The position numbers were made by a program, and so were the translations under genes. The notes under the pieces were generated by a model. That model made no database searches. It was not told the DNA's origin and worked only from the letters and a program-made list of their open reading frames with translations. DNA of 64,000 nt from Populus alba (taxonomy: Eukaryota; Streptophyta; Magnoliopsida; Malpighiales; Salicaceae), in NCBI RefSeq assembly GCF_005239225.2, contig NC_133302.1:5580001-5644000 (forward strand). The letters run 5' to 3'. Position 1 is the stretch's first letter; each line of letters begins with the position of its first letter. Below, piece by piece: positions 33,860-45,201 of the stretch.

Positions 33860-34014
33860 TAAACTAGCCTAACAAATCATACCCAGAGAAGCAATATGTT
33901 TATTGACATAAATAATTCTAAATTTAATAAGTCTATTTAATAAAAAAAAAAAAAAATTGAGCTAGCTTGTTTCTAGCTTTTGCTTCTCTGGGTATGATTT
34001 GTTAGGCTAGTTTA
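33860..34014. repeat. Perfect 35-bp inverted repeat beside copia B
   Basis: Left arm 33860-33894 (TAAACTAGCCTAACAAATCA...) and right arm 33980-34014 are exact reverse complements, with an 85-bp A/T-rich spacer. The right arm ends at the first base before the copia B LTR. Confidence 0.9.
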
Positions 34015-34261
34015 TGTTGAAGTTTTAGAATTCTCAATTAGTTATTTGTTCTGTTAATAATGTCCTAGTTTATAGGACAATTTGTTGTTATTTGATTCAG
34101 TCTTATATTCACTTACACGTTCTTAGGAGTGGGATATGTAGAGTTGGTTTTTCTGTTATATTTCTTTTTCCTGTAACAGGCTATAAAGCCATTGCTTATG
34201 CAATCAATAATATTATCTTTTTCAGTCATCAAAACCTGTAACTTTATTCTGAGATCTAACA
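34015..34261 (+). repeat. 5' LTR of copia B
   Basis: 247 bp, TG...CA. The primer site begins three bases downstream. Confidence 0.88.
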
Positions 34262-34263
34262 TT

Positions 34264-34275
34264 TGGTATCAGAGC
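34264..34275 (+). other. Primer binding site of copia B
   Basis: TGGTATCAGAGC, complementary to initiator Met-tRNA. Confidence 0.92.
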
Positions 34276-34375
34276 TTCATCATAGAGGCCTAATTGAGTT
34301 ATTTTAAGAAACTGCAGTTTCTTGAGGAAGAAGCAAGAGTAAGAGCTTAGCAACAGCAAGAAGTATCAGAAACTC

Positions 34376-37300
34376 ATGGCAACAGAGAACAACAGCAGCT
34401 TTGTTCAGCCAGCAATACCAAGATTCGATGGTCATTATGACCATTGGGCCATGCTCATGGAAAACTTTCTTAGATCAAAGGAATACTGGGAATTGATAGA
34501 GAATGGGATTCCTGCAACTGAAAGAGGCACAACGAAAGAGTACTGATGACCATAAATTAAAAGATTTGAAAGTCAAGAACTATCTATTCCAAGCTATAGA
34601 TAGGACTATTATTGAGACCATACTCAATAAGGAAACTGCAAAGGCTATCTAGGATTCAATGCGACTGAAGTATCAAGGCTCTACCAAGGTTAAACGTACT
34701 CAGCTACAAGCTTTGAGGAGAGAGTTCGAAATCCTTGGCATGAAGGAAGGTGAAAAAATTGATGAGTATTTTGCCAGGACATTGACTATTGCAAACAAGA
34801 TGAAGGCGCATGGAGAAAGGATGGAGCAAACCATAATCATTGAAAAAATCTTAAGATCAATGACTCTCAAGTTCAATTATGTCGTTTGTTCCATAGAAGA
34901 GTCCAATGACCTCTCTATCATGACCATAGATGAGCTTCAAAGTAGCTTGTTAGTTCATGAACAGAGGATGTAAGGCTAAAAGGAAGAAGAACATGCTTTA
35001 AACATCACCAATTCAGAAAGGAGTGGAGGAAGATACAAACACAAAGTTGAAGGGAGAAGAAGATCTCGTGGAGATTTCAGAGGCAGAGGCCTGGGCATGG
35101 GTACGCAATCCTTCAACAAAGCCTTGGTTCAATGCTATAATTTCCAGAAACTAGGACATTTCCAATATGAATGTCCTAGTGGGGAGAAAGGTGCAAATTA
35201 CGCTGAATTAGATGAAGAAGAAGAGATGTTTCTTATGGCATATGTGGAGGAAAACCAATCAACGAGAGAGAATGTATGGTTTCTTGACTCAGGCTGCAGC
35301 AACCACATGTGTGGAATCAAGGATTGGTTTTTTGATCTTGATGAAACGTTCAGGCAATCGGTGAAGCTTGGAGATAATTCAAGAATGTTGGCTATGGGAA
35401 AAGGACATGCCAAGCTTCATATAAATGGATTAACTTAGGTGATAACCGAAGTCTATTTTATACCTGAGTTAAGAAATAATCTCTTAAGCATTGGTCAGCT
35501 TCAAGAAAAGAACTTATCTATTCTCATCCAGCATGGCATGTGTAATATTTATCATCCTAGAAGAGGCTTAATTATACAAACACAGATGTCAGCCAACAGA
35601 ATGTTTGTCGTACTTGCTTCTATAATCTCTCCAACTTCAACCTGTCTTCAAATCACATCTGAAGATAACACACAATTGTGGCACTGTCGGTATGGACACT
35701 TAAATTTCAAGGGATTGAGAACTTTGCACTATAAGGAGATGGTCAGAGGCTTGCCAATGCTCAAAGCTTCATCGAAAGTGTGTGATGACTATATGATTGG
35801 GAAGCAACATCGAGAAGCAATACCAAAGAAAAGCTTGAGGAGGGCATCTAAGCAGCTTCAACTGGTCCATGCAAATATTTGTGGACCTATCTTACCGAAA
35901 TCAAACAGTGGCAAAAGGTATATAATCACTTTTATTGATGATTATAGTAGAAAGACTTGGGCATATTTTATGTCTGAAAAATCTGAAGCATTAGCCATGT
36001 TTAAGAAGTATAAGTTATTTGTGGAGAAGGAGATTGGGAATGATATTTACTGCTTAAGAACCGATAGAGGTGGAGAGTTTACTTCACTTGAATTCAACAA
36101 CTTCTGCAGCCTACATGGAGTTAACAGACAACTTACCACGGCTTACACCCCACAGCAGAATGGAGTTGTCGAAAGAAAGAATAGTACCATAATGAACATG
36201 GTACGCAACATGCTATCGGGAAAAGAAGTATCAAAATAATTCTGGCCAGAAGCTGTAAAATGGTCTGTTTATATGCTGAATCGGAGTCCCACTTTAGCTG
36301 TCAAAGATAAAACTCCTGAAGAAGCCTGGAGTGGAATAAAGCCTTGTGTTGATCATTTTCGTGTATTTGGATGTGTGGCTCATGTTCATGTGCCTGACAG
36401 TCAAAGAAAGAAGCTGGATAATAAGAGTGTCAAATGTGTTCTTTTGGGTGTAAGTGAGGAATCAAAAGCATACAGGCTTTATGATCCCATTTCAAAGAAG
36501 ATAGTGATCAGCAGAGATATAGTGTGTGTTGAGGATGAGAAATGGAATTGGGGTAGAAGTGCAGAAGAAATGAAACATGATATGTTAGAATGTGAAGGTG
36601 ATAATGAAGATGCTGCTGTTAATGAGGACAAAGAAGGTTTGGAAGATGAGCAGACTGAATAAAATGAAGACACAGATAACTTATCACAAACTGAGTTATC
36701 TGAGGAAACACCACTGATTTCCAATCAAGGAAGGAGTCGAAGGCAACCAACACCAACTGAATTATCTGAGGAAACACCACTGAGTTCAAGTCAAGGAAGG
36801 AGTCGAAGGCAGCCAGCATGGCTGAAAGATTATATAACCAGTAAGAATTTATCTGATGAAGATAAGAGGCACAGTCTGGTAATGTTTACTTCAGCTGAAG
36901 ATCCAGACACATTTGAAAAAGCATACAAGAGCATTAAATGGAGAGAGGCAATGAATATGGAGATAGGAGCTATTAACAAAAATGAGACATGGGAATTAAC
37001 TGAATTGCCGGCTGGAGCTAAAAGAATAGGAGTGAAATGGGTGTTTAAGACAAAGTTTAATGAAAGAGGAGATGTGGACAAGCATAAAGCCCGACTTGTA
37101 GCAAAGGGATACTCTCAACGACAGGGAATTGATTACAATGAATTTTTTGCATCGGTGGCTAGGTGGGATACAATTAGAACAATTTTAGCTCTTGCAGCTC
37201 ACAAAAGCTAGTGTGTTTTTCAGCTGGACGTAAAAAGTGTATTTTTGCATGGGGAATTAACTGAGGCAGTGTTCATTAATCAACCTCAAGGTTATGAAAA

Positions 37301-38435
37301 GACAGGAGAGGAGCACAAGGTTTATAGGCTAAAGAAGGCATTATACGGGCTTAAGCAAGCTCCTCGTGCCTGGTACAGCAAAATTGAGGCATACTTTGCC
37401 AAAGAAGGGTTTGAAAAATGTTTATGTGAGCACATATTATTTATAAAGTACTGTGACAAAGGGAAGTTTTTTATTGTGAGTCTCTATGTAGATGATCTTA
37501 TTTTTACAGGAAATGATGAAGAGATGTTCAGGAATTTCAAGGAGTCAATGAAGAAGGAGTTCGATATGTCTGATCTTGGTAAGATGAAGTATTTTTTGGG
37601 TGTAGAGGTGGTACAAAATTTAGATGGGATCTTCATATGTCAACATAAGTATGCTAAAAAGGTGCTTGAAAGGTTTGGCATGAAAATGAGCAATCCTGTG
37701 AAGAATCCAATTGTTCCAGGATGTAAGTTGTCAAAGCATGAAGGTAGTGCAGTGAACGTGGATGCTACAGAGTACAAGAAATTGGTTGGAAGCTTGTTGT
37801 ATTTGACAGCCACAAGACCTGATCTCATGTATGTTGTTGGACTGATTAGTAGATACATGGAGAAACCAACCGAAATACATTTGCAAGCTGGCAAGAGAAT
37901 ACTACAATACTTAAAGGGCACTATGGAGCTTGGAATTGGTTACAGAAAAGGTGGTGATGGAAGCTTAATAGCCTTTGTAGATAGTGACTATGTAGGAGAC
38001 GTTGATGATCGAAAAAGTACATCTGGGTATGTGTCTATGCTAGGAACAGGAGTTGTTTCATGGTCTTCAAGAAAGTAGTCGATGGTGACTTTATCTACAA
38101 CAAAGGCAGAGTTCATAGCAGCAGCTTCGTGTGCATGTCAAGGGGTCTGGTTACAAAGAATTCTTGAAAAACTTTGTCACGTTCAAAGTATGTGCATTAC
38201 TATCTATTGTGACAATAGCTCTGCCATTAAACATTCAAGGAATCCAGTTTTGCATGGGCGAAGTAAACTTATCGATGTGAGGTTTCATTTCTTACGTGAT
38301 CTTACAAGAGATGGGGTGGTGGAGTTAGTGCACTGCAGTACACAAGAGCAGGTATCTGATATCATGACTAAACCTCTCAAACTAGAGGTTTTTCTGAAGC
38401 TGAGAGACAAGCTTGGCATGTATCTAATGCCTTGA
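34376..38435 (+). pseudogene. Copia B gag-pol remnant with many stops
   Basis: Begins ATG at 34376. Frame lost near 34520; stops at 34650, 34971, 35436, 36237, 36660, 37209 and 38076. Recognisable pieces in order: gag; damaged zinc knuckle (CYNFQKLGHFQYEC, second Cys replaced by Phe); protease WFLDSGCSNHMCG; integrase with LRTDRGGEFTS and TPQQNGVVERKNS; RT LYVDDLIFTGND; RNase H DSDYVGDVDDRKSTSGY and LSTTKAEFIAAA. Between integrase and RT a 66-bp unit is duplicated (from 36691 and 36757). Several stops are single transitions, so decay is by point mutation. Confidence 0.9.
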
Positions 38436-38475
38436 GTAAACTGAATGCACTGATGCAGTTTAGTTTACGGGAGGA

Positions 38476-38638
38476 TGTTGAAGTTTTAGAATTCTCAATT
38501 AGTTATTTGTTCTGTTAATAATGTCCTAGTTTATAGGACAATCTGTTGTTATTTGATTCAGTCTTATATTCACTTACACGTTCTTAGGAGTGGAATACGT
38601 GGAGTTGGTTTTTCTGTTATTTTTCATTTTCCTGTAAC
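38476..38638 (+). repeat. Partial 3' LTR of copia B
   Basis: Matches the first 163 bp of the 5' LTR, then runs into N. The remaining ~84 bp and the target duplication are not in the sequence. Confidence 0.88.
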
Positions 38639-39138
38639 NNNNNNNNNNNNNNNNNNNNNNNNNNNNNNNNNNNNNNNNNNNNNNNNNNNNNNNNNNNNNN
38701 NNNNNNNNNNNNNNNNNNNNNNNNNNNNNNNNNNNNNNNNNNNNNNNNNNNNNNNNNNNNNNNNNNNNNNNNNNNNNNNNNNNNNNNNNNNNNNNNNNNN
38801 NNNNNNNNNNNNNNNNNNNNNNNNNNNNNNNNNNNNNNNNNNNNNNNNNNNNNNNNNNNNNNNNNNNNNNNNNNNNNNNNNNNNNNNNNNNNNNNNNNNN
38901 NNNNNNNNNNNNNNNNNNNNNNNNNNNNNNNNNNNNNNNNNNNNNNNNNNNNNNNNNNNNNNNNNNNNNNNNNNNNNNNNNNNNNNNNNNNNNNNNNNNN
39001 NNNNNNNNNNNNNNNNNNNNNNNNNNNNNNNNNNNNNNNNNNNNNNNNNNNNNNNNNNNNNNNNNNNNNNNNNNNNNNNNNNNNNNNNNNNNNNNNNNNN
39101 NNNNNNNNNNNNNNNNNNNNNNNNNNNNNNNNNNNNNN
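38639..39138. other. Assembly gap, 500 N
   Basis: Exactly 500 N, a conventional placeholder length, so true size is unknown. The end of copia B, its flank, and the 5' LTR, primer site and gag start of element C must all lie here. Confidence 0.99.
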
Positions 39139-39300
39139 GGATTCCAGTTAGGTGAACAACGTGGAAGGAGTGTATAAGGGTAAGAAAACAAATTACCACC
39201 ATTATAACTTCCAATGCCTACCCGACAAGTTGCAGGTCAACTTCATAAACCTTCCCACCAACAACAAAGCAACCAGATGACCAACAAAAGTAACCAGATT

Positions 39301-41501
39301 ATTTAATCCTCCAAGAAGGATCTTTCAAATAACCGAGGAACGATTGCCACCATTACCACTTCCCTTGGGAGAAATGTACTCAAAGTTATTGAGTATTGGG
39401 CAAGTAGCCCCTGTTCCCTTAACTCCACTACAACCTCCATATCCAAATTGGTATAAGCCAAATCTGAAATGCGAGTATCATGCTGGCGTGGCAGGGCATA
39501 ACATTGAAAGTTGTAATGCATTTAAAAACAAGCTTCTTCAATTGATAAAAGCTGGATGGATAACTTTTGATGATTCACCGAATTTAAATTCCAATCCTTT
39601 GCCCAATCATGCACAAGTAGTGGAGAGTGAATGCTGTAGGAATGGAGGTAAGAAGGAAAGAATTTGAAGTTTCCATGGAAAGACTGCATGGTATGTTGGT
39701 ACAGTCTGGTTATTTATCTGAGTTTGAACCAGTGATGAATGAAAATAACTACTGTAAGTTTCATGGCAAGGTGGGACATCACATTGATGATTGTGAAGAA
39801 TTTCACCAAGAAGTGAAAAGGATGCTGACTTTCGGCATGTTAAGGATAGAGAGTGAAGAAGAGAGTAGTGAAGTTGGGATGATAGGCCGTCAGGAGACAA
39901 AAATGGAAGTTTGTAGACTCCAACCAACTGTGGGTGGTCCACCAAAACTAATCCTGACCAAGCCTGTAAGCATAAATAGTGAAAGTTATGGCTCAATGCC
40001 TTACAATTATGGGTATTCTTTCAACATTAAGAACCCTACTCCCATCTTTCATCCTGAAATCGGTGGTTTAACTCGAAGTGGTCGGTGTTTTACACCAGAA
40101 GAATTAGAAAGGCAGAGGAAAGCCAAAGGAAAAGAGATAGTTGATGCTTTTAAAGGCATGGAAGTGAACAAGCCTATAAGTGAAGACGAGTCTAATGAGT
40201 TTCTGAAGTTGATGAAGCATAGTGAGTATAATGTGGTGGATCAATTGAAGAAAACTCCTGCTAGAATCTCTTTAATGTCACTTATCTTAAGTTCTGAGTT
40301 ACACCGTAAAGCATTGCAAAAGGTGTTGAATGAAGCATATGTGCCACAGGATATTAGTCAAGATACAATGGAACATTTGGTGGGAAGAATTCAAGCCTCT
40401 AATTACTTATACTTCACAGAAGATGAGCTAGACTCGGAAGGGACTGGGCATAACAAGCCTTTGTACATCACCGTGAAATGTAAGGACTATTTGATCGGCA
40501 AAGTACTTGTGGATAATGGTTCAGCGGTTGAATGTGCTACCAAGGCATATATTAGATGAGATGCCAATTGATGCTACTTACATGAGACCAAGCACTATAA
40601 CAGCTAGAGCATATGATGGTTCTCCTAGACAGGTGATAGGGACCATTGACATTGAATTGTTTATAGGGCCTCAGATGTTTTTGATAACCTTACAAGTGAT
40701 GGACATCCATCCTTCGTATAGCATGTTATTGGGAAGGCCATGGATACATGCCGCTGGGGCTGTGACATCATCTCTACACCAATGTTTGAAGTACATTATC
40801 AATGGTACTCTAGTAAAAGTTAAGGCAGAAGAAACGTTGTCCATGATGAGGAATGTGTCGGTCCCTTATATTGAAACAGAAGATTGCAAAGATGGAAATC
40901 TCCATGCCTTCGAGGTTGTGAACACTGAATGGGTACCAGAGAACACGGTGTTAAGAAGACCAATGATTTTCGATACTGCCCGAATGATAGCTAAGTGCTT
41001 TTTGAAACATGGGCTACCATTCCAGAATAATCCAATTGCTGGAAATCTCAAGAGAGTCAACAGAATGAAAATTAAGGCTGCTGATCAGAGGTTTGGGCTT
41101 GGTTTTAAGCCTAAGAAAGATGATTACCAGAGAGCTGCTAGGATTAAGCGAGAAAGAAGGTTGGCCGGAATGGAAGGAAGAAAGCCAGAAGAAGAAGACA
41201 TTGTAATCCAACCCATCCATGTTTCTTTCCCAAAGTCAGCATATGTGATAAAACCTGAAAACATGATGGAAGTCTTGGGACAGAAACTTGCTTTCATGGA
41301 TATCAACAATGTAGAGGAAGGTGAAGGAAAAGGCTGGAATTCTGATGACGAGCCAAAAACAACAAAAGAAGATGAATTGTTGCCTCAGTTAACTGTCCAC
41401 TCTCTAGAAGAGGCTCCAACCCACGCCTTTGTGCGAAAGCTTTCAGTTGATGAAGTATTCCATAATTGGGAGATTGAAGAAGCCCCAGTTGTTTTCAAGA
41501 A
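39301..41501 (+). pseudogene. Element C gag (C-terminal) and protease, two frameshifts
   Basis: Gag segment from NPPRRIFQITEERLPPLPLP (39306 on) with the TAT-typical stretch LQPPYPNWYKPN and two CxxH-type fingers: CEYHAGVAGHNIESC and CKFHGKVGHHIDDC. A frame change near 39625 separates them. The protease active site DNGSA (40512-40526) is followed by one extra G near 40525-40527 that shifts the frame; the rest (MLLGRPWIHAAGA near 40730) reads on to a TAA at 41503. The gag start is lost in the gap. The natural reading frame continues into RT only if the intron at 41502-41750 is removed. Confidence 0.82.
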
Positions 41502-41750
41502 GTAATGAATAAGCGTTTGCTTATATTTGCTTTTATGTACTTTGTGTGCTTTGCTTTGTAGTTTGCTTTGTGTTTTTTTACCTAGTTGGAAATCTTGGTC
41601 CAAGATGTCAACATAAGGTCTTTTCATAATTATTGAGTCAGCTTTTCAAATAATATTGAGATCATGCATTTTCTTCAACTATTGCTATCTTTTTTTATTT
41701 TGTTTGGCCACAAGATACGCATTTACACTAAAAACACCTCTCGCTTTCAG
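41502..41750 (+). other. Probable intron between protease and reverse transcriptase
   Basis: Donor AA|GTAATG at 41502 overlaps the protease-frame stop; acceptor CTCTCGCTTTCAG ends at 41750. Removing these 249 nt joins ...TTCAAGAA to GAGTTCTGAAAGC and continues ...FKK directly into SSESESS and RT in frame. The spacer has no coding character and is T-rich before the acceptor. Ogre elements are known to splice an intron between protease and RT, which supports the call. Confidence 0.62.
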
Positions 41751-43315
41751 GAGTTCTGAAAGCGAATCCTCCATAAATCCACAAACATATTGCATTGAAA
41801 ATGAATGGCCAAACTTTGATGAGGATATGATTGCAATGGATGAAGAAGAATGGAATGAAGATTATATGAAAGAGTTTACTAGACAGGTAGAACAGTCTGA
41901 ACATGCTTGGAAACCTGCAAAAGAAGAATTAGAGGTGATAAATGTAGGCACCGAGCAAGATAAAAGAGAGTTAAAGATTGGAACTTTGATTACTACAGAA
42001 GAAAGATGCAGTTTAACCTCATTACTACAAGAGTATATGGATGTGTTTGCCTGGTCTTATGCAGATATGCCTGGTTTAGACATTGATATTGTAGTACACA
42101 GAGTGCCTTTGATAGAAGGATGTAAACCTGTCAAGCAGAAATTAAGAAGAACTCGCCCAGATGTTCTACTCAAGGTCAAGGCAGAGATAAAAAAGCAATG
42201 GGATGCTGGTTCTCTAGAAGTCATTAAATACCCTCAATGGGTATCAAACATAGTGGTAGTACCAAAGAAGGATGACAAAATCAGAGTATGTGTGGACTAC
42301 AGGGATCTAAACAAAGCTAGTCCAAAGGATAATTTTCCTTTGCCTCACATAGACGTCTTGGTAGACAATGCTGCTAGAAGCTCAACTTATTCCTTCATGG
42401 ACGGGTTCTCCGGGTATAACCAGATTAAAATGGCTGAAGAAGATAAAGAGAAGACCACTTTTGTCACACCATGGGGAACATTTTGCTACAAAGTGATGCC
42501 ATTCGGGTTAAAGAATGCGGGAGCCACACATCAAAGGGCAATGGTGACACTTTTTCATGATATGATACACAAAGAGATTGAAGTGTATGTGGATGACATG
42601 ATTGCTAAGTCTACGAATGAAGAAGATCACGTACAGATTCTAAGAAAATTATTTGATAGACTAAGGAAGTATCAGTTGAAATTGAATCTCTGCAAAATGC
42701 TCATTTGGGGTGAAGTCTGGAAAGTTGCTAGGGTTTGTGATAAGCAACAAAGGAATAGAGGTCGATCCTGATAAAGTGAAAGCAATTCAGGCTATGACAG
42801 CTCCTAAAACCGAAAAAGAAGTAAGGGGTTTCTTGGGACGTTTGAATTACATTGCACGATTCATATCTCAGTTAACAGCAACATGTGAGCCAATTTTCCG
42901 ATTGCTTTGGAAAAAGAATCCTGGTACTTGGGACAAAGATTGTCAAGAAGCCTTTGATAAAATCAAGCAATACTTACATAATCCACCTTTGTTAGTGCCA
43001 CCTGTGCCTGGAAGACCTTTGATCTTGTATTTGACAGTAACTGAGGAAGCAATGGGTTGTGTGTTGGGACAACATGATGAGTCTAGAAGAAAGGAGCAAG
43101 CCGTTTATTATCTGAGTAAGAAGTTCACCGATTGCGAATCCAGATATACTATGATTGAGAAGCTATGTTGTGCTCTTGTATGGAGTACAAAGCGTCTTCG
43201 ACAATATATGTTGTATTATACCACCTGGTTGATCTCAAAATTGGATCCTCTTAAATACATCTTTGAGAAACCTTACTTGTCAAGTCGAATACAAGTGGCA
43301 AGTAATGTTGGCTGT
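41751..43315 (+). pseudogene. Element C reverse transcriptase and degenerate RNase H
   Basis: RT with VCVDYRDLNKASPKDNFPLP, FMDGFSGYNQIKM and the catalytic YVDD at 42586-42597. An extra base near 42690 (AATCTCTGC for AATC-CTGC) shifts the frame before GKLLGFVISNKGIEVDPDK. The following RNase H fold keeps its framework (QAVYYLSKKFTDCESRYTMI), but the first catalytic Asp position reads LYLTVTEEAMG, so this copy looks catalytically dead, as in other TAT elements. Further small indels lie between about 43280 and 43320. Confidence 0.85.
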
Positions 43316-45201
43316 AGTATGACATTGTATACAAGACAAGAAAATCCGTAAAAGGAAGTGTAATTGCTGATCAATTGGCAGATAATGCTATCAAAGATTA
43401 TGAGCCTTTGAACTTTGACTTCCCGGATGAGGATGTGTTGATAGTAGAAGAAGACAAAGAGAAGAATGATTGGTGGATTATGTATTTTGATGGGGCGGTG
43501 AATGTATCTGGCAATGGAGCAGGGGCTGTGATAATCTCACCTGACCAGAAGCAATATCCCATCTCAATCAAACTACAATTTGAATGTACCAACAATACTG
43601 CTGAATATGAGGCTTGTATCCTTGGGTTAGAAGCTGCTTTAGAGATGAAAATAAAGAAGCTTGATGTTTATGAGGATTCAATGTTAATAATCTGTCAAGT
43701 GAAAGGCGAATGGCAGACCAAAGAAGAAAAATTGATCCCATATCAACAATATCTCTCAAAACTAACTGAGGGCTTTGATGAGATAGACTTTACCCATATG
43801 GGAAGAGACAAAAACCAGTTTGCTGATGCTTTGGCAACCTTAGCTTCTATGGCCAAAATTGATTACGGAATCAGGGTACAACCAATCCACATTGAGATTA
43901 AAAATTTTCCAGCTCATTGCTGTTCACTTGAAGGAGAAATAGATGGGAACCCATGGTTTTATGATATAAAGCGGTTTATCCAATATCGAGAATATCCCTT
44001 GGGGGCATCTAAAGCAGATATGAAGACCTTGAGAAGGTTAGCCATGGAATTTTACCTGGATGGAGAAATTCTATATAAAAGATCATTCAATGGAACTTTA
44101 CTAAGATGTCTAGACGAAATCGAAGCTAAGGTAGCATTGCAGGAGATTCACGAAGGAATTTGTGCAACTCATGCAAGTGGGCACATGATGGCTAGACAAA
44201 TGCAACGGTATGAGTACTTCTGGATGACCATGGAGAAAGATTGCATTGATTATGTTAGAAAATGCCATAAATGTCAGGTGTATAGTGATAAAATAAATGC
44301 ACCTCCAGCTTCTCTGTTTAATATGACATCACCATGGCCATTTGCAATGTGGGGAATAGATGTGATTGGGCCAATTAACCCAAAGGCCAGCAATAAGCAT
44401 CAATTTATCTTAGTAGCCATTGATTACTTCACAAAGTGGGTGGAGGCCAGCTCTTATGCTCATGTAACTCAAAAAGTGGTCAAGTGCTTCATTGAGAAAG
44501 ATTTGATATGTCGGTATGGTTCACCTGAGAAGATAGTGACCGACAATGCCCAGAACTTTAATGGGAAAATAATCACAGAATTATGTATGAAGTGGAAAAT
44601 TAAACATTCAAACTCATCTCCTTACAGACCAAAGATGAATGGTGCTGTTGAAGCTGCGAACAAGAATATCAAGAAGATTATCCAGAAGATGGTAGTCACT
44701 TATAAGGATTGGCATGAGATGCTTCCCTTTGCTCTGCATGCATATCGTACAGCAGTAAGGACATCCACTGGAGCTACACCTTACTCATTAGTATTTGGGA
44801 TGGAGGTAGTGATGCCTTTGGAAGTAGAAATTCCATCTTTGAGAGTACTAATAGAATCTGAACTAGAAGAAGCTGAATGGGCTAAAGTGAGATATGAGCA
44901 GCTAAACATGATAAATGAGAAGAGGTTGGCTGCAATTTGTCATCACCAGCTATACCAAAGAAGGATGGCCAAAGCATATGACCAGAAAGTCCGACCAAGA
45001 GAATTCAAAGAAGGAGATCTTGTACTGAGAAAAATCTTACCATTGCCAAGTGAAGACCGAAGCAAGTGGGCACCAAACTATGAAGGCCCATATGTAGTGA
45101 AGAAATCATTCTCCGGAGGAGCTCTATTGTTAACTAGGATGGATGGAGATGATTTACCTAGGCCTGTGAACTCTGACTCTGTGAAGAAGTATTATGTATG
45201 A
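43316..45201 (+). CDS. Element C second RNase H and integrase (uninterrupted segment)
   Basis: Open to the stop at 45199-45201; counting from the Met at 43375 it is 608 residues. RNase H of the archaeal/plant type with D39 (YFDGA), E77 (NNTAEYEA), D101 and D151 (FADALA), all catalytic positions present. Integrase: HHCC region H259, H266, C297, C300; core D329 (WGIDVIGP), D390 (TDNAQNF), E426 (AVEAAN), i.e. D,D-35-E; C-terminal domain with GDLVLRKI and WAPNYEGPYVV. This is part of a polyprotein, not an independent gene: it would be made with RT and cut out by the protease. No stop or frameshift seen within it. Confidence 0.85.

Larger units (their letters stand above)
34015..38638 (+). mobile_element. 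Decayed Ty1/copia retrotransposon (copia B), 3' end in gap
   Basis: 5' LTR 34015-34261 (TGTTGAAG...TCTAACA), primer site TGGTATCAGAGC at 34264-34275, coding remnant, purine tract near 38467-38475, and 3' LTR from 38476 cut by the assembly gap at 38638. The available 163 bp of the 3' LTR differ from the 5' LTR at about six or seven sites, so it is older than copia A. The proteins of A and B are clearly related (FVQPAIPRFDGHYDHW near both N termini), but the LTRs are not. Confidence 0.9.

Noticed and set aside
38553..39214. Three ~200-codon frames across the gap
   Set aside because: They consist mainly of N.
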